Source: an uncultured Paracoccaceae bacterium (lineage in GTDB: Bacteria > Pseudomonadota > Alphaproteobacteria > Rhodobacterales > Rhodobacteraceae). From it: a stretch of 64,000 nt of DNA. The stretch lies in NCBI GenBank assembly GCA_947496605.1, contig CANMDF010000004.1, forward strand, positions 398,689 through 462,688, in the 5' to 3' direction. The translations under genes were made by a program, and so were the position numbers. Shown here one piece after another: positions 46,715 through 55,407 of the stretch. Under the pieces are notes generated by a model that saw only the letters and a program-made list of their open reading frames with translations, searched no databases and was not told the DNA's origin. Numbering within the stretch: the stretch's first letter is position 1; every line of letters begins with the position of its first letter.

Positions 46715-46741
46715 GGCTAATTGTTAATACTTTTTTGTGGA

Positions 46742-46769
46742 TGGGCGCCTGTTGCAGGCGCCCATTTTT
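46742..46769. terminator. Bidirectional terminator between csp 2 and dodecin
   Basis: TGGGCGCCTG and CAGGCGCCCA form a perfect 10-bp stem with a three-base loop, followed by TTTTTG on the plus strand. On the minus strand a short run of A/T also follows, so it can serve the convergent dodecin gene as well. Confidence 0.9.
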
Positions 46770-46771
46770 GT

Positions 46772-46975
46772 TTAGTCGGCCAGAATAAACGTGACCTTCA
46801 AAACGACACGGTATTCTTCGATCTTGCCATCATTCACAGTGACTTTCTGGTCGGCAACCCAAGCACCCGTAATGCCCTTAAGCGTTTTGGATGCCCGTTT
46901 GATCCCGTTCTCAACAGCATCATCGAATGACTTTGACGATGATGAGATGATCTCGGTGACTTTTGCGACTGACAT
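46772..46975 (-). CDS. Dodecin, flavin-storage protein
   Basis: The protein has 67 residues. The sequence VAKVTEIISSSSKSFDDAVENGIKRASKTLKGITGAWV is typical of dodecins, which assemble as hollow dodecamers and hold flavins stacked on a conserved Trp (here in GAWVAD). It is a single gene preceded by AGGGAGAA and ends next to a shared terminator. Confidence 0.93.
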   Translation of the reverse strand: MSVAKVTEIISSSSKSFDDAVENGIKRASKTLKGITGAWVADQKVTVNDGKIEEYRVVLKVTFILAD

Positions 46976-47057
46976 TTTGTTCTCCCTTTTGAAACAATGC
47001 AGCCGAGCTTAGCGATCAGACAGAGTATCGTCCATGCATACAAATTTCAATCGGCAG

Positions 47058-47726
47058 CTATTTGGCAGACGAGACAAGATCAAGCACGGTCGGGCCCATT
47101 GCAGCGACGATGACTGCAACACCTTCTGCATTGGGATGGATGCCATCACCTTGCAAAAATTCGGACATGCCTTCCTGCATCCCAGCCGCTGCACGTAAAC
47201 CAGAAGCAAAGTCGGCATAAAGCGGGACATCGTATTTGGCAGCAAGCGTGGCATACATGCCTTCAAACTCTTGCTTGTAATCGAGGCCATAATTGCTGCC
47301 TACAGAAAGACCCACCAAGAGCATTTCAACCCCAGCGTCCTGCCCAGCAGACAAAATACCATCGAGGTTCGCACGGCTCACCGCTGGGTCCAGCCCGCGC
47401 AAGAAATCGTTGCCCCCAAGGGTGACGATCATCGCATCGACGTCCGGTGTCAGCGTCCAAGCGACGCGGCTTAGCCCGCCTGCCGTCGTATCTCCGGACA
47501 CACCTGCATTCACAACCGCAACGTCTGCCCCTTGGTCTTGCAGCCAAGCCTGTAGCTGCGGAACAAACCCGTCTTCTTGTGCCAAACCATACCCGGCCGT
47601 CAGGCTGTCGCCCAAGGCCGCAACAGTCACCATTTCGGCTTGCGCCAGTGTCGTGGTCAGCAAAAGCGCGCCCCCCAACTTGGCAGCGCGTGAAACGGCC
47701 CCATATGCAAAGGATGACGCAGGCAT
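47058..47726 (-). CDS. tesA: SGNH-family arylesterase / lysophospholipase (TesA-like)
   Basis: The protein has 222 residues with a signal peptide (KLGGALLLTTTLAQA), so it is periplasmic. The SGNH blocks are present in order: ALGDSLTAGYGL (nucleophile Ser), VNAGVSGDTTAGG (Gly), LGGNDFLRG (Asn), and DGIHPNAEG (Asp-His). An open frame to 47882 runs into the divergent ABC gene and is not used. The starts of the two genes are only 13 bases apart. A tesA-like gene divergent from ybbA-ybbP is a widespread arrangement. Confidence 0.92.
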   Translation of the reverse strand: MPASSFAYGAVSRAAKLGGALLLTTTLAQAEMVTVAALGDSLTAGYGLAQEDGFVPQLQAWLQDQGADVAVVNAGVSGDTTAGGLSRVAWTLTPDVDAMIVTLGGNDFLRGLDPAVSRANLDGILSAGQDAGVEMLLVGLSVGSNYGLDYKQEFEGMYATLAAKYDVPLYADFASGLRAAAGMQEGMSEFLQGDGIHPNAEGVAVIVAAMGPTVLDLVSSAK

Positions 47727-47739
47727 AAAGGCCCCACCG

Positions 47740-48432
47740 ATGACAGATCCCGTACTAACTATTGCGAATACCAACCTGTCTTTGGACGGCAACGCGGGCC
47801 GTGTGGACATCTTGCATGACATTTCCATTGATGTGGCCGCCGGGGAAACGCTTGGGCTTGTTGGGCCGAGTGGGTCTGGCAAATCATCGCTCCTGATGTT
47901 GATGGGCGGGCTGGAACAGGCGACATCTGGTCAGATCACGGCTTTGGGCCAAGACCTGACTGCGATGAACGAAGACCAGCTTGCGCTTTTTCGTAGGGAT
48001 AATATGGGGGTCGTCTTCCAATCTTTCCACCTCATACCGACGATGACCGCATTGGAAAACGTAGCCACCCCGCTGGAACTAGCGGGCGTGAAAGATGCTT
48101 TTGCCCGCGCCGAGGCGGAATTAGAGGCTGTGGGTCTTGCCGACCGTATTGATCATTACCCTAACCAGATGTCCGGCGGTGAACAGCAACGGGTGGCCTT
48201 GGCCCGCGCCTCTGCCCCGCGTCCGCGCATTTTGTTGGCCGATGAACCTACCGGCAACTTGGATGAAACCAACGGGCAGGCCATCATCGATTTGTTGTTT
48301 GATCTGCGCGACCGGCATGGTGCGACACTGATTATGGTCACACACGCGAATGAGCTGGCCAATCGCTGTGATCGCATTGTGCGACTGCGTGATGGTCGGA
48401 TTGATGCACCAGTGGCGAAGGCTGCGGAATGA
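47740..48432 (+). CDS. ybbA: ABC transporter ATPase, LolD/YbbA-like
   Basis: The protein has 230 residues. Walker A is GPSGSGKSSLL, the Q-loop GVVFQSFHLIPTMTALENV, signature MSGGEQQRVALARA, Walker B ILLADEPTGNLD. These are the marks of the MacB/LolD group of mechanotransmission exporters. The ATG has AAAGG seven bases upstream; a longer frame from 47293 is only the shadow of the divergent gene. It overlaps the permease start by four bases. Confidence 0.93.
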   Translation: MTDPVLTIANTNLSLDGNAGRVDILHDISIDVAAGETLGLVGPSGSGKSSLLMLMGGLEQATSGQITALGQDLTAMNEDQLALFRRDNMGVVFQSFHLIPTMTALENVATPLELAGVKDAFARAEAELEAVGLADRIDHYPNQMSGGEQQRVALARASAPRPRILLADEPTGNLDETNGQAIIDLLFDLRDRHGATLIMVTHANELANRCDRIVRLRDGRIDAPVAKAAE

Positions 48433-50945
48433 GCTTAAGGATAGCGTCCCGTTTTGCCGTGCGTGAATTGCGCGGCGGTCTGCGCGGCTTTCGCGTGTTC
48501 CTTGCCTGTCTTGCATTGGGTGTCGCGGCGATTGCTGCCGTTGGCACAGTCCGCGCGGGCATTGAAGCAGGACTGAAACGCGATGGCGCGGCCCTGCTGG
48601 GTGGCGATGCCGAGGTCGAATTCACCTACCGCTTTGCGCGTGAGGCTGAACTGGATTGGCTTCTCAGCATTTCAGACCGAGTGTCTGAAACGGTCGACTT
48701 TCGGTCTATGGTCGTTGTGGATCGGGACGGAGACACCGAACGCGGTCTTACCCAAATTCGCGCGGTTGACGATCTTTACCCTTTGATTGGGGCAGTTCAG
48801 CTGGATCCTCCAATGCCCCTCCCCGACGCCCTTGCTAACAATGGCGGCGTGATGGAACGCGTCTTGGCAGACCGGTTGGCACTTTCTCCCGGAGACAGCT
48901 TTCGTTTGGGCGAGCAGGCATTCACCTTACGCGCCATCCTTGACCGTTACCCTGACAATGCGGCAGGTGGGTTTGGACTTGGACCGCGCACGATCGTGTT
49001 GACCGACGATTTAGAAAACTCCGGTTTGATTTCCGAAGGCACTTTGTTTTCCACGCAGTACAGATTGGACCTGCCCGACGGCGCCGATTTGCAAACTATG
49101 GAGGCAAGTGCAGAGGCACAATTTAGCAACAGTGGCCTGCGTTGGCGCGACAGTCGCAGGGGCGCGGGCGGCGTTGAGCAGTTCGTGGACCGAATTGGCG
49201 CTTTTCTGATCCTCGTCGGTTTGTCAGGACTGGCCGTTGGCGGTGTGGGTGTATCAGCAGCAGTACGCGCATATCTGGCGGGCAAGACAGGTGTGATTGC
49301 GACGCTTAAAACTGTGGGTGCCACCCGTCGGATCATCTTCCAGACTTACTTTATTCAAATCGGCGTTTTGACTTTGGTCGGTGTTGCGATCGGATTGCTT
49401 TTGGGTGCTGGGCTCCCTGTCCTTTTTGCCCCCCTCATCGAAGCAAACCTCCCAATTCCGGCTGTCTTTACGATTTACCCGGCCCCTTTAATCGAGGCAG
49501 CGGTCTATGGTTTGCTGGCCGCGCTAATCTTTACACTCTGGCCGCTGGCCAAGACCGAGGATATTCGCGCAGCTACATTGTTTCGGGATGCATTCACCAC
49601 TAGCGCAGTCTTGCCAAGTGGCCGGTATCTGAGCGCGATTGCGGCTCTTCTCGCGTTATTAATCGCTGCAGCCATTTGGTTCTCTGGAACGGTGTTTTTA
49701 ACGCTCTGGACAGCAGGCGGTATTGCAGCGGCACTTGGCATTCTTGTGATTGCAGCCATTGTCATTCGTTGGGTCGCACGGCGGTTCCGCAAACCGGCAA
49801 GGGGCCGCCCTGCGCTGCGATTGGCCTTTGGTTCAATCGGCGCACGTGGCGGTGAAGCGACCTCTGTGGTGTTGTCTCTCGGCCTCGGCCTGACTGTGCT
49901 GGCGGCAGTTGGCCAAATCGATGGCAACTTGCGCAGCTCGTTCTCTAACGACCTGCCAGCGGTCGCCCCCAGCTATTTCTTTGTGGATATCCAACCCGAT
50001 CAGATCGATGGTTTCCGCGAAAGGCTGGATACAGACGATGCCGTCAGCCGCGTTGATACGGCACCGATGCTGCGGGGCATTATTACCCAGATCAATGGAC
50101 AACCGGCCGAGGAAGCATCGGGCGGTCATTGGGTTACCCAAGGTGACCGCGGCATTACATATGCGGACGTCCAGCCTATAGGCACAGAAGTGACAGATGG
50201 TGCATGGTGGCCAGCTGGATACGACGGTCCACCCCAGATCAGTTTCTCTGCCGAAGAAGCCGCCGAGATGGGTTTGCAACTGGGTGACATGATGACAGTC
50301 AACGTGCTTGGGCGTGATATTACCGCTGAAGTCACCAGCTTTCGCGATGTCAGCTGGGAAGACGCTGGAATCGGCTTTGTGCTTGCGATGAACCAAGGGG
50401 CATTGGCCGGTGCGCCGCATAGCTGGATCTCGACCGTTTATGCCGAACAAGAGGCCGAAGCCGCGATCCTGCGTGATTTGGCGACGGCCTATCCCAACAT
50501 CACGGCAATTCGTATTCGAGATGCGATTGATCAGGTGATTGAGTTGGTAGGCGGAATATCAGCGGCCACGCGCTATGGTGCATTGATAACGCTCGTGACT
50601 GGGTTTTTGGTGCTGATAGGTGCCGCGGCCGCAGGTGAACGTGCCCGGACGTTTGAGGCCGCCGTCTTGAAAACACTTGGGGCGTCACGCCGCAAGATCA
50701 TCACAAGCTTTGCCTTACGTGCCGCGATCCTTGGCTTAGCCGCGGGAATCGTCGCCTTGGGCGCGGGGATCTTGGGCGGTTGGGCCGTTTCAACATTCAT
50801 CATGGACACCGAGTACACCGTTATCTGGTCGAATGCCTTGCTGATCATCGGGGGCGGCGTTCTGGCATCGCTCTTGGCTGGGCTTGCGTTCGCATGGCGT
50901 CCATTGTCCGCAAAGCCGGCGCAGGTGCTTAGAGCACGCGAATGA
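48429..50945 (+). CDS. ybbP: FtsX-like ABC permease, YbbP-like
   Basis: The protein has 838 residues with about ten membrane helices: one near the N-terminus (residues 20-40), a block at about 255-460, and a C-terminal four-helix FtsX domain. Two large periplasmic parts lie between. It pairs with the upstream ATPase in a system linked in other bacteria with the neighbouring TesA-type lipase, possibly for lipid or lipoprotein handling. The start is at the ATGA overlap. Its end overlaps the next gene by four bases. Confidence 0.92.
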   Translation: MSLRIASRFAVRELRGGLRGFRVFLACLALGVAAIAAVGTVRAGIEAGLKRDGAALLGGDAEVEFTYRFAREAELDWLLSISDRVSETVDFRSMVVVDRDGDTERGLTQIRAVDDLYPLIGAVQLDPPMPLPDALANNGGVMERVLADRLALSPGDSFRLGEQAFTLRAILDRYPDNAAGGFGLGPRTIVLTDDLENSGLISEGTLFSTQYRLDLPDGADLQTMEASAEAQFSNSGLRWRDSRRGAGGVEQFVDRIGAFLILVGLSGLAVGGVGVSAAVRAYLAGKTGVIATLKTVGATRRIIFQTYFIQIGVLTLVGVAIGLLLGAGLPVLFAPLIEANLPIPAVFTIYPAPLIEAAVYGLLAALIFTLWPLAKTEDIRAATLFRDAFTTSAVLPSGRYLSAIAALLALLIAAAIWFSGTVFLTLWTAGGIAAALGILVIAAIVIRWVARRFRKPARGRPALRLAFGSIGARGGEATSVVLSLGLGLTVLAAVGQIDGNLRSSFSNDLPAVAPSYFFVDIQPDQIDGFRERLDTDDAVSRVDTAPMLRGIITQINGQPAEEASGGHWVTQGDRGITYADVQPIGTEVTDGAWWPAGYDGPPQISFSAEEAAEMGLQLGDMMTVNVLGRDITAEVTSFRDVSWEDAGIGFVLAMNQGALAGAPHSWISTVYAEQEAEAAILRDLATAYPNITAIRIRDAIDQVIELVGGISAATRYGALITLVTGFLVLIGAAAAGERARTFEAAVLKTLGASRRKIITSFALRAAILGLAAGIVALGAGILGGWAVSTFIMDTEYTVIWSNALLIIGGGVLASLLAGLAFAWRPLSAKPAQVLRARE

Positions 50946-51496
50946 CTGATCCTGAGTTTTTCGGCTATGGCAGCCTCGTCAATTTGGCGACACATAACTA
51001 CGCAAATCCGCGCCCAGCGGTCTTGCAAGGTTGGCGGCGTGTGTGGCGACGCACTAACCTACGCAAAGCGGCATTTCTGTCGGTAGAACGCTGTGCAAAT
51101 ACCGCAATTCATGGGGTGATTGCGCAGGTACCCGGTGGAAATTGGGCGGCCTTGGATCAGCGCGAAGCAGCCTATCAACGCCATGATGTTTCGAACGCGA
51201 TTCTGCATGATGGGTCAATCGGCGCAACCGCCGTCTATCAGGTTATGCCCGAACACAAAGAAACGGCTGGCGATCATCCTATCTTGCTGAGTTATCTCGA
51301 TGTGGTTGTGCAGGGGTATCTACGTATGCACGGGCCCGAAGGCGTGGCGCATTTCTTTGAAACCACTGATGGGTGGCAGTCCGCTTTGCTGGACGATCGT
51401 GAAAGGCCAGTCTATCCGCGCCATCAGTTATTGAGCGCCGCAGAGCGCATAATTGTTGACACTCATCTAGCGGCGGTGATGCAGCAAACTGAATAG
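50942..51496 (+). CDS. Gamma-glutamylcyclotransferase-like protein
   Basis: The protein has 184 residues. FFGYGSLVN at the start is the phosphate/glutamyl-binding loop of the GGCT/ChaC fold, and LDQREAAYQRHDVS carries the conserved Glu of the active site. ChaC-type enzymes break down glutathione to 5-oxoproline and Cys-Gly, but other GGCT proteins act on different gamma-glutamyl compounds. It is translationally coupled to ybbP (ATGA). Its 3' end overlaps the convergent MATE gene by 30 bases. Confidence 0.8.
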   Translation: MTDPEFFGYGSLVNLATHNYANPRPAVLQGWRRVWRRTNLRKAAFLSVERCANTAIHGVIAQVPGGNWAALDQREAAYQRHDVSNAILHDGSIGATAVYQVMPEHKETAGDHPILLSYLDVVVQGYLRMHGPEGVAHFFETTDGWQSALLDDRERPVYPRHQLLSAAERIIVDTHLAAVMQQTE

Positions 51497-52879
51497 GCGT
51501 GCTTGACGCGCAAAAGGCTCGGCCGGTTTGGTTTCGCGACCTTGATTGGCAAGAACTCTACGAGCCAACAGAAATGCGACCAAGGCGAAGACTGCACCAC
51601 CTAGGTATTGACCAATCAATACACCGGGTGCGCCAAACCATGCAGCGCCCACAAGGACGAACGGGATCGTGCCAAGCGTGTGGCGGCCCCAGTTTACGAT
51701 TGTCGAATAGAACGGATGGCCCAAGTTGTTAAAGGCCGCGTTGGCGACGAAAATCACCCCGTTGAAGAAAAACATCAGTGAAAGTGGGCCCGCAAAGAGG
51801 AAGACAATCGTCAACGCGATTCCGTCTTCAAGTTGGAACAGCCATTGAATCCCCGGACGTGCTAGAAAGAACAGCCCTGAGACTACAATTACCACTATCC
51901 CGGTAAACAGCAGACCTTCGCGAAAGGCGTTGCGCACACGGTCATTGAGGCCCGCACCGGCGTTTTGTCCGATGATCGGCCCAATAGCCCCTGAAAGCGC
52001 AAAGATGATACCAAAGCCAACCGGTGTCATACGCGCGACAATAGCCATCCCTGCGACGGCCTCTTCGCCGTATTCCGCCATCGCACGGGTGACATAGGCC
52101 TGACCAATGGGTGTTGCCAGTTGCGTCAGGACCGCTGGGACCGCAATCGCTAGGATCGGACGCAGATCGATGGTCAGGCTGTTGGGGGTCGGTTTGTCGA
52201 AACCACCATAGTGCCGGATAAGCGGTAGTAACGCCGTGATTGCGATGGCGATGCGTGCACAAACACTTGCCAGCGCAGCGCCAGTCAGCTCAAGATCCAA
52301 GCCAAAGATCAATATCGGGTCAAGCACTGCATTGATCAAACCGCCCCAGATCGTCGCCATCATGGCCCGCCGCGCATCACCATGAGCACGCAAGATCGCT
52401 CCGCCTATCATGCCAATCATTAAGAAGGGCAGCGAAGGGACGATGATTTGAAGATAGTGAACTGCCAGATCAAGCGTATCGCCTGTGGCCCCCAGAAGTG
52501 ATGCAAGAAATGCAAGATTGAACCAAACGACGCCAGCAAAAATTGCACCAAAGATGACACCGTAAATCAACGAATTGGTCGCGCGTCTTCTGGCCTCTTC
52601 GACCTCACCGGCACCCAAAGCGCGGGCAACCAATGCGCCTGCGGCGATCGCCATGCCGATACCGAATGACGTTGTGAAAAAGAGGATCGCCCCAGCGTAG
52701 CCGACCGCTGCTGCCAGCTCAGCTTTGCCAAGCATCGAAATGAAGATCATATCGACGAAATCGACGAGAAAAACCGCCATCAAGCCAATAGATGCCGTCA
52801 ACGACATCACCGAAATATGCCCAAAGAGGCTCCCTTTGGTGAATTTGGCTTGGGCTTCGGCGGTTGTGCTATCGTTCAT
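51467..52879 (-). CDS. MATE-family multidrug efflux protein
   Basis: The protein has 470 residues and about twelve membrane helices in two similar halves. Landmarks are FVDMIFISMLGKAELAAAVGYAG, GMAIAAGALVARALGAGE and LRAHGDARRAMMATIWGGLINAVLDPILIF. It exports cationic or other compounds in exchange for sodium or protons. It is the last gene of a minus-strand run and starts 73 bases after gltX. The C-terminal 10 codons lie opposite the end of the GGCT gene. Confidence 0.92.
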   Translation of the reverse strand: MNDSTTAEAQAKFTKGSLFGHISVMSLTASIGLMAVFLVDFVDMIFISMLGKAELAAAVGYAGAILFFTTSFGIGMAIAAGALVARALGAGEVEEARRRATNSLIYGVIFGAIFAGVVWFNLAFLASLLGATGDTLDLAVHYLQIIVPSLPFLMIGMIGGAILRAHGDARRAMMATIWGGLINAVLDPILIFGLDLELTGAALASVCARIAIAITALLPLIRHYGGFDKPTPNSLTIDLRPILAIAVPAVLTQLATPIGQAYVTRAMAEYGEEAVAGMAIVARMTPVGFGIIFALSGAIGPIIGQNAGAGLNDRVRNAFREGLLFTGIVVIVVSGLFFLARPGIQWLFQLEDGIALTIVFLFAGPLSLMFFFNGVIFVANAAFNNLGHPFYSTIVNWGRHTLGTIPFVLVGAAWFGAPGVLIGQYLGGAVFALVAFLLARRVLANQGRETKPAEPFARQARLFSLLHHRR

Positions 52880-52952
52880 GTCAAAGATGCGCCTGCGATA
52901 GGGTGTCCATATTGCTATGGAGCGCAGGACGCGGACGAAAACTCAAGCTGTA

Positions 52953-54278
52953 TTATGCTTCGAATGTCGGTCGCGTTTGCAAGAGCGGCATCACATCGGT
53001 CATTTCGGGACCACGCAAACGACCTGTCACGGCTTTCCGCAAGGGCATGAAAAGACCCTTGCCTTTGCGACCCGTCGTCTCTTTTACCGCTGCGGTCCAC
53101 GTACCCCAAGTGTCTGATGTAAAGGGCAGTTCTGGCAACATCGCAAAAGCCTCTGCGACGAAAGCGCGGTCTTCGTCATCAACAAGTGGCGTCGCGCCGT
53201 CGCGGAACAAAATCCACCAATCAGCGACTTCATCAAGATTGCTGATATTGTCACGCACCACATTCCAGAAAGGATCTTTGATCCCGTCGGGCACGCCAGC
53301 CGATGTTAAAACATCGGCCACATCGCCGGCGTTCAGTGTTGCCAAATGACGCGCAGTAAGAGGGATCAGGTCTTCTGCATCGAACTTCGTGGGCGCAGAG
53401 CCAAACTTGGCAATGTCAAAGCCTGCAACGACTTCGTCTATGTTGCTGCGCAATTCGACCGGATCGGAAGATCCAAGACGTGCCATCAACGACAGGATCG
53501 CTTGCGGTGCGATTCCTTGCTTACGCAGATCACGCAGCGCCAGCGTGCCGAGGCGTTTTGAAAGCGCCTCTCCTTGCGGTCCGGTCAGCAAGGAGTGGTG
53601 TGCAAAGCGCGGCACAGCGCCGTCTAATGCCTCAATCATTTGAATTTGTGTCGCGGTGTTGGTCACGTGGTCGGATCCGCGCACAACGTCCGTGATAGCC
53701 ATTTCGGTATCGTCGACGACAGACGCCAAAGTATATAGGATTTGACCGTCATTCTTGAATAGCACGGGGTCGCTGACGGAAGCTGCATCAATTGAGATGT
53801 CGCCGATGATCCCATCTGTCCATTCGATGCGCTTGTGATCAAGCTTGAAACGCCAATGCGATCCACGCTCGGCGCGCAGCGTATCTTTCTCGTCTTCAGA
53901 CAATGCAAGAGCGGCGCGGTCATAGACCGGAGGCTTGCCCATATTAAGCTGCTTTTTGCGCTTGAGATCGAGTTCAACCGGTGTCTCAAAACACTCATAA
54001 AGCCGTCCCATATCGATCAGCTTTTGCTTGGCTGTCAGATAGTTTTCCATGCGGGCAGACTGATGTTCAACGCGGTCCCATGTGATGCCTAGCCACGTCA
54101 GATCCTCTTTGACGCCAGCGATGTACTCATCCTTAGAGCGTTCGGCGTCTGTGTCATCGATCCGCAGAATGAACGTACCACCTTGCTGCCGTGCGATTGC
54201 ATAGTTGAAGAGTGCGGCGCGCAGGTTGCCGATGTGCAGCCAGCCTGTTGGCGAAGGGGCGAATCTGGTGGTGGTCAT
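52953..54278 (-). CDS. gltX: Glutamyl-tRNA synthetase
   Basis: The 441-residue class I enzyme charges tRNA-Glu (and in many alphaproteobacteria also tRNA-Gln as a substrate of the amidotransferase). The HIGH-type motif is SPTGWLHIGNLR and the KMSKS-type motif is GEALSKRLGTL. The spacing is normal. Alphaproteobacteria often have two gltX genes, and the HIGN/LSKR variants suggest this may be one of the pair. The start at ATG 54278 is standard. Confidence 0.93.
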   Translation of the reverse strand: MTTTRFAPSPTGWLHIGNLRAALFNYAIARQQGGTFILRIDDTDAERSKDEYIAGVKEDLTWLGITWDRVEHQSARMENYLTAKQKLIDMGRLYECFETPVELDLKRKKQLNMGKPPVYDRAALALSEDEKDTLRAERGSHWRFKLDHKRIEWTDGIIGDISIDAASVSDPVLFKNDGQILYTLASVVDDTEMAITDVVRGSDHVTNTATQIQMIEALDGAVPRFAHHSLLTGPQGEALSKRLGTLALRDLRKQGIAPQAILSLMARLGSSDPVELRSNIDEVVAGFDIAKFGSAPTKFDAEDLIPLTARHLATLNAGDVADVLTSAGVPDGIKDPFWNVVRDNISNLDEVADWWILFRDGATPLVDDEDRAFVAEAFAMLPELPFTSDTWGTWTAAVKETTGRKGKGLFMPLRKAVTGRLRGPEMTDVMPLLQTRPTFEA

Positions 54279-54408
54279 GGGTGCGTCTCCTGTTGTGCAG
54301 CTTTGAGCATGAGACGCGTGGGATGTCCAGTTTGCGGCCCGTCTGAAAGGGGCGCTGCCCCTCGGCTTCGCCTCACCCTGAAGTTTGAAAGGACATAGAA
54401 AGCGGAAT

Positions 54409-54828
54409 TCAGGTGGGTGTAATCACCCACCTTTTGCCAAGGTCATCAAGACCCGCGCGGATGATTTCTGCGACGACATCGATATCAACATCGGCCAGTT
54501 TGTTGATGTAAAGACAAGCTTTGCCAATCTTGTATTTTCCGAGCCGGTCCAAGATCGGTTGAAAATCGGCATAGCCGGGCATGATGTAGATTGAGAGACT
54601 AGCTTTGCGTGGGCTGAAACCAGTCGCCAGTGAACTGCCGCTATGCCCACTTTCATACGTGTACTGATATTCGCCATAACCGACAATTGTCGCCCCCCAC
54701 ATACGCGGTTGCCAGCCTGTGATGTCGCGAAACAGCGCATCAAGCACCCGCGCGTCAGCCGCCCGCGTGGGATGGTCGACCGCTGCTAGGAAATCTTCAA
54801 CGCTTTGCTGAGGTTTATTCTCTGCCAT
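54409..54828 (-). CDS. DUF1801-domain protein
   Basis: From the chosen ATG the protein has 139 residues. VEDFLAAVDHPTRAADARVLDALFRDITGWQPRMWGATIVGYGEYQYTYESGHSG is typical of DUF1801, whose best known members are YdhG/frataxin-like iron proteins; the assignment of iron function does not extend safely to this one. A longer frame to 54906 lies within the overlapping upstream gene. The ATG fits the family. It overlaps the preceding gene by 14 bases, so coupling is likely. Confidence 0.82.
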   Translation of the reverse strand: MAENKPQQSVEDFLAAVDHPTRAADARVLDALFRDITGWQPRMWGATIVGYGEYQYTYESGHSGSSLATGFSPRKASLSIYIMPGYADFQPILDRLGKYKIGKACLYINKLADVDIDVVAEIIRAGLDDLGKRWVITPT

Positions 54829-55384
54829 ACGTAACCCTATCAGGACTTGTTTCAGTCTCAAAGGGCGCGCCTTCTTCGACCGTCCAGATACCGTTGCGCG
54901 CGCCAACGACCTCCGTTCGCCCTTCCCGTAGAGACTTGCCCTGTTTCTCTAGCCGAACACTGACAAGTTTGATGATATCTTGTGACTGATGGGTCAGGTG
55001 AACGACATCAAATTGCGTGTCTTGATCATCTGTTTGAAAGACCAATCGGGTGTGTTTGGCCAAGAGCGGAACATACGCACGAATTTGCACTAATTCATTG
55101 AGCGAAATAGTCTTGTCCGATGCGGAAAAGTGAATTTTCGCGTCACTGATTGTCAACTTTGTCCTCGGTGCGCGACGCGGGAAAACCGCCCAGAGCGCCG
55201 CCGCGAGCAGTGCTGGGCCTGGCAGCAGGAACCCGAGATCAGTTATCTTGACCGTCGCGGCGAACCCTAAAAATATGCTAACCAGCGTCAAAGGCACTGC
55301 AATGATCAGCAGCAAGCCACCGCCAAGTTGGCGAAACCTAAGGTCCTCTTTGATCAGCGTTTCACACATCAGGGCCCCTGCCAA
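54815..55384 (-). CDS. Membrane protein with a PH-like soluble part, unknown function
   Basis: The protein has 189 residues (184 if started at the ATG at 55369). Two helices (about 21-45 and 50-66) are followed by a beta-rich soluble part (RTKLTISDAKIHFSASDKTISLNELVQIRAYVP), which resembles bacterial PH-type domains. I recognise no named family. It lies between nadE (23 bases upstream) and the DUF1801 gene (overlap 14 bases). Confidence 0.6.
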   Translation of the reverse strand: MAGALMCETLIKEDLRFRQLGGGLLLIIAVPLTLVSIFLGFAATVKITDLGFLLPGPALLAAALWAVFPRRAPRTKLTISDAKIHFSASDKTISLNELVQIRAYVPLLAKHTRLVFQTDDQDTQFDVVHLTHQSQDIIKLVSVRLEKQGKSLREGRTEVVGARNGIWTVEEGAPFETETSPDRVTYGRE

Positions 55385-55407
55385 ACCGCTTAGGCGAAAT
55401 CTACACC

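Noticed and set aside
47293-47739. N-terminal extension of the YbbA-type ATPase by 149 residues
   Set aside because: It is the antisense shadow of the TesA-like gene; the ATPase domain and ribosome-binding site point to 47740.
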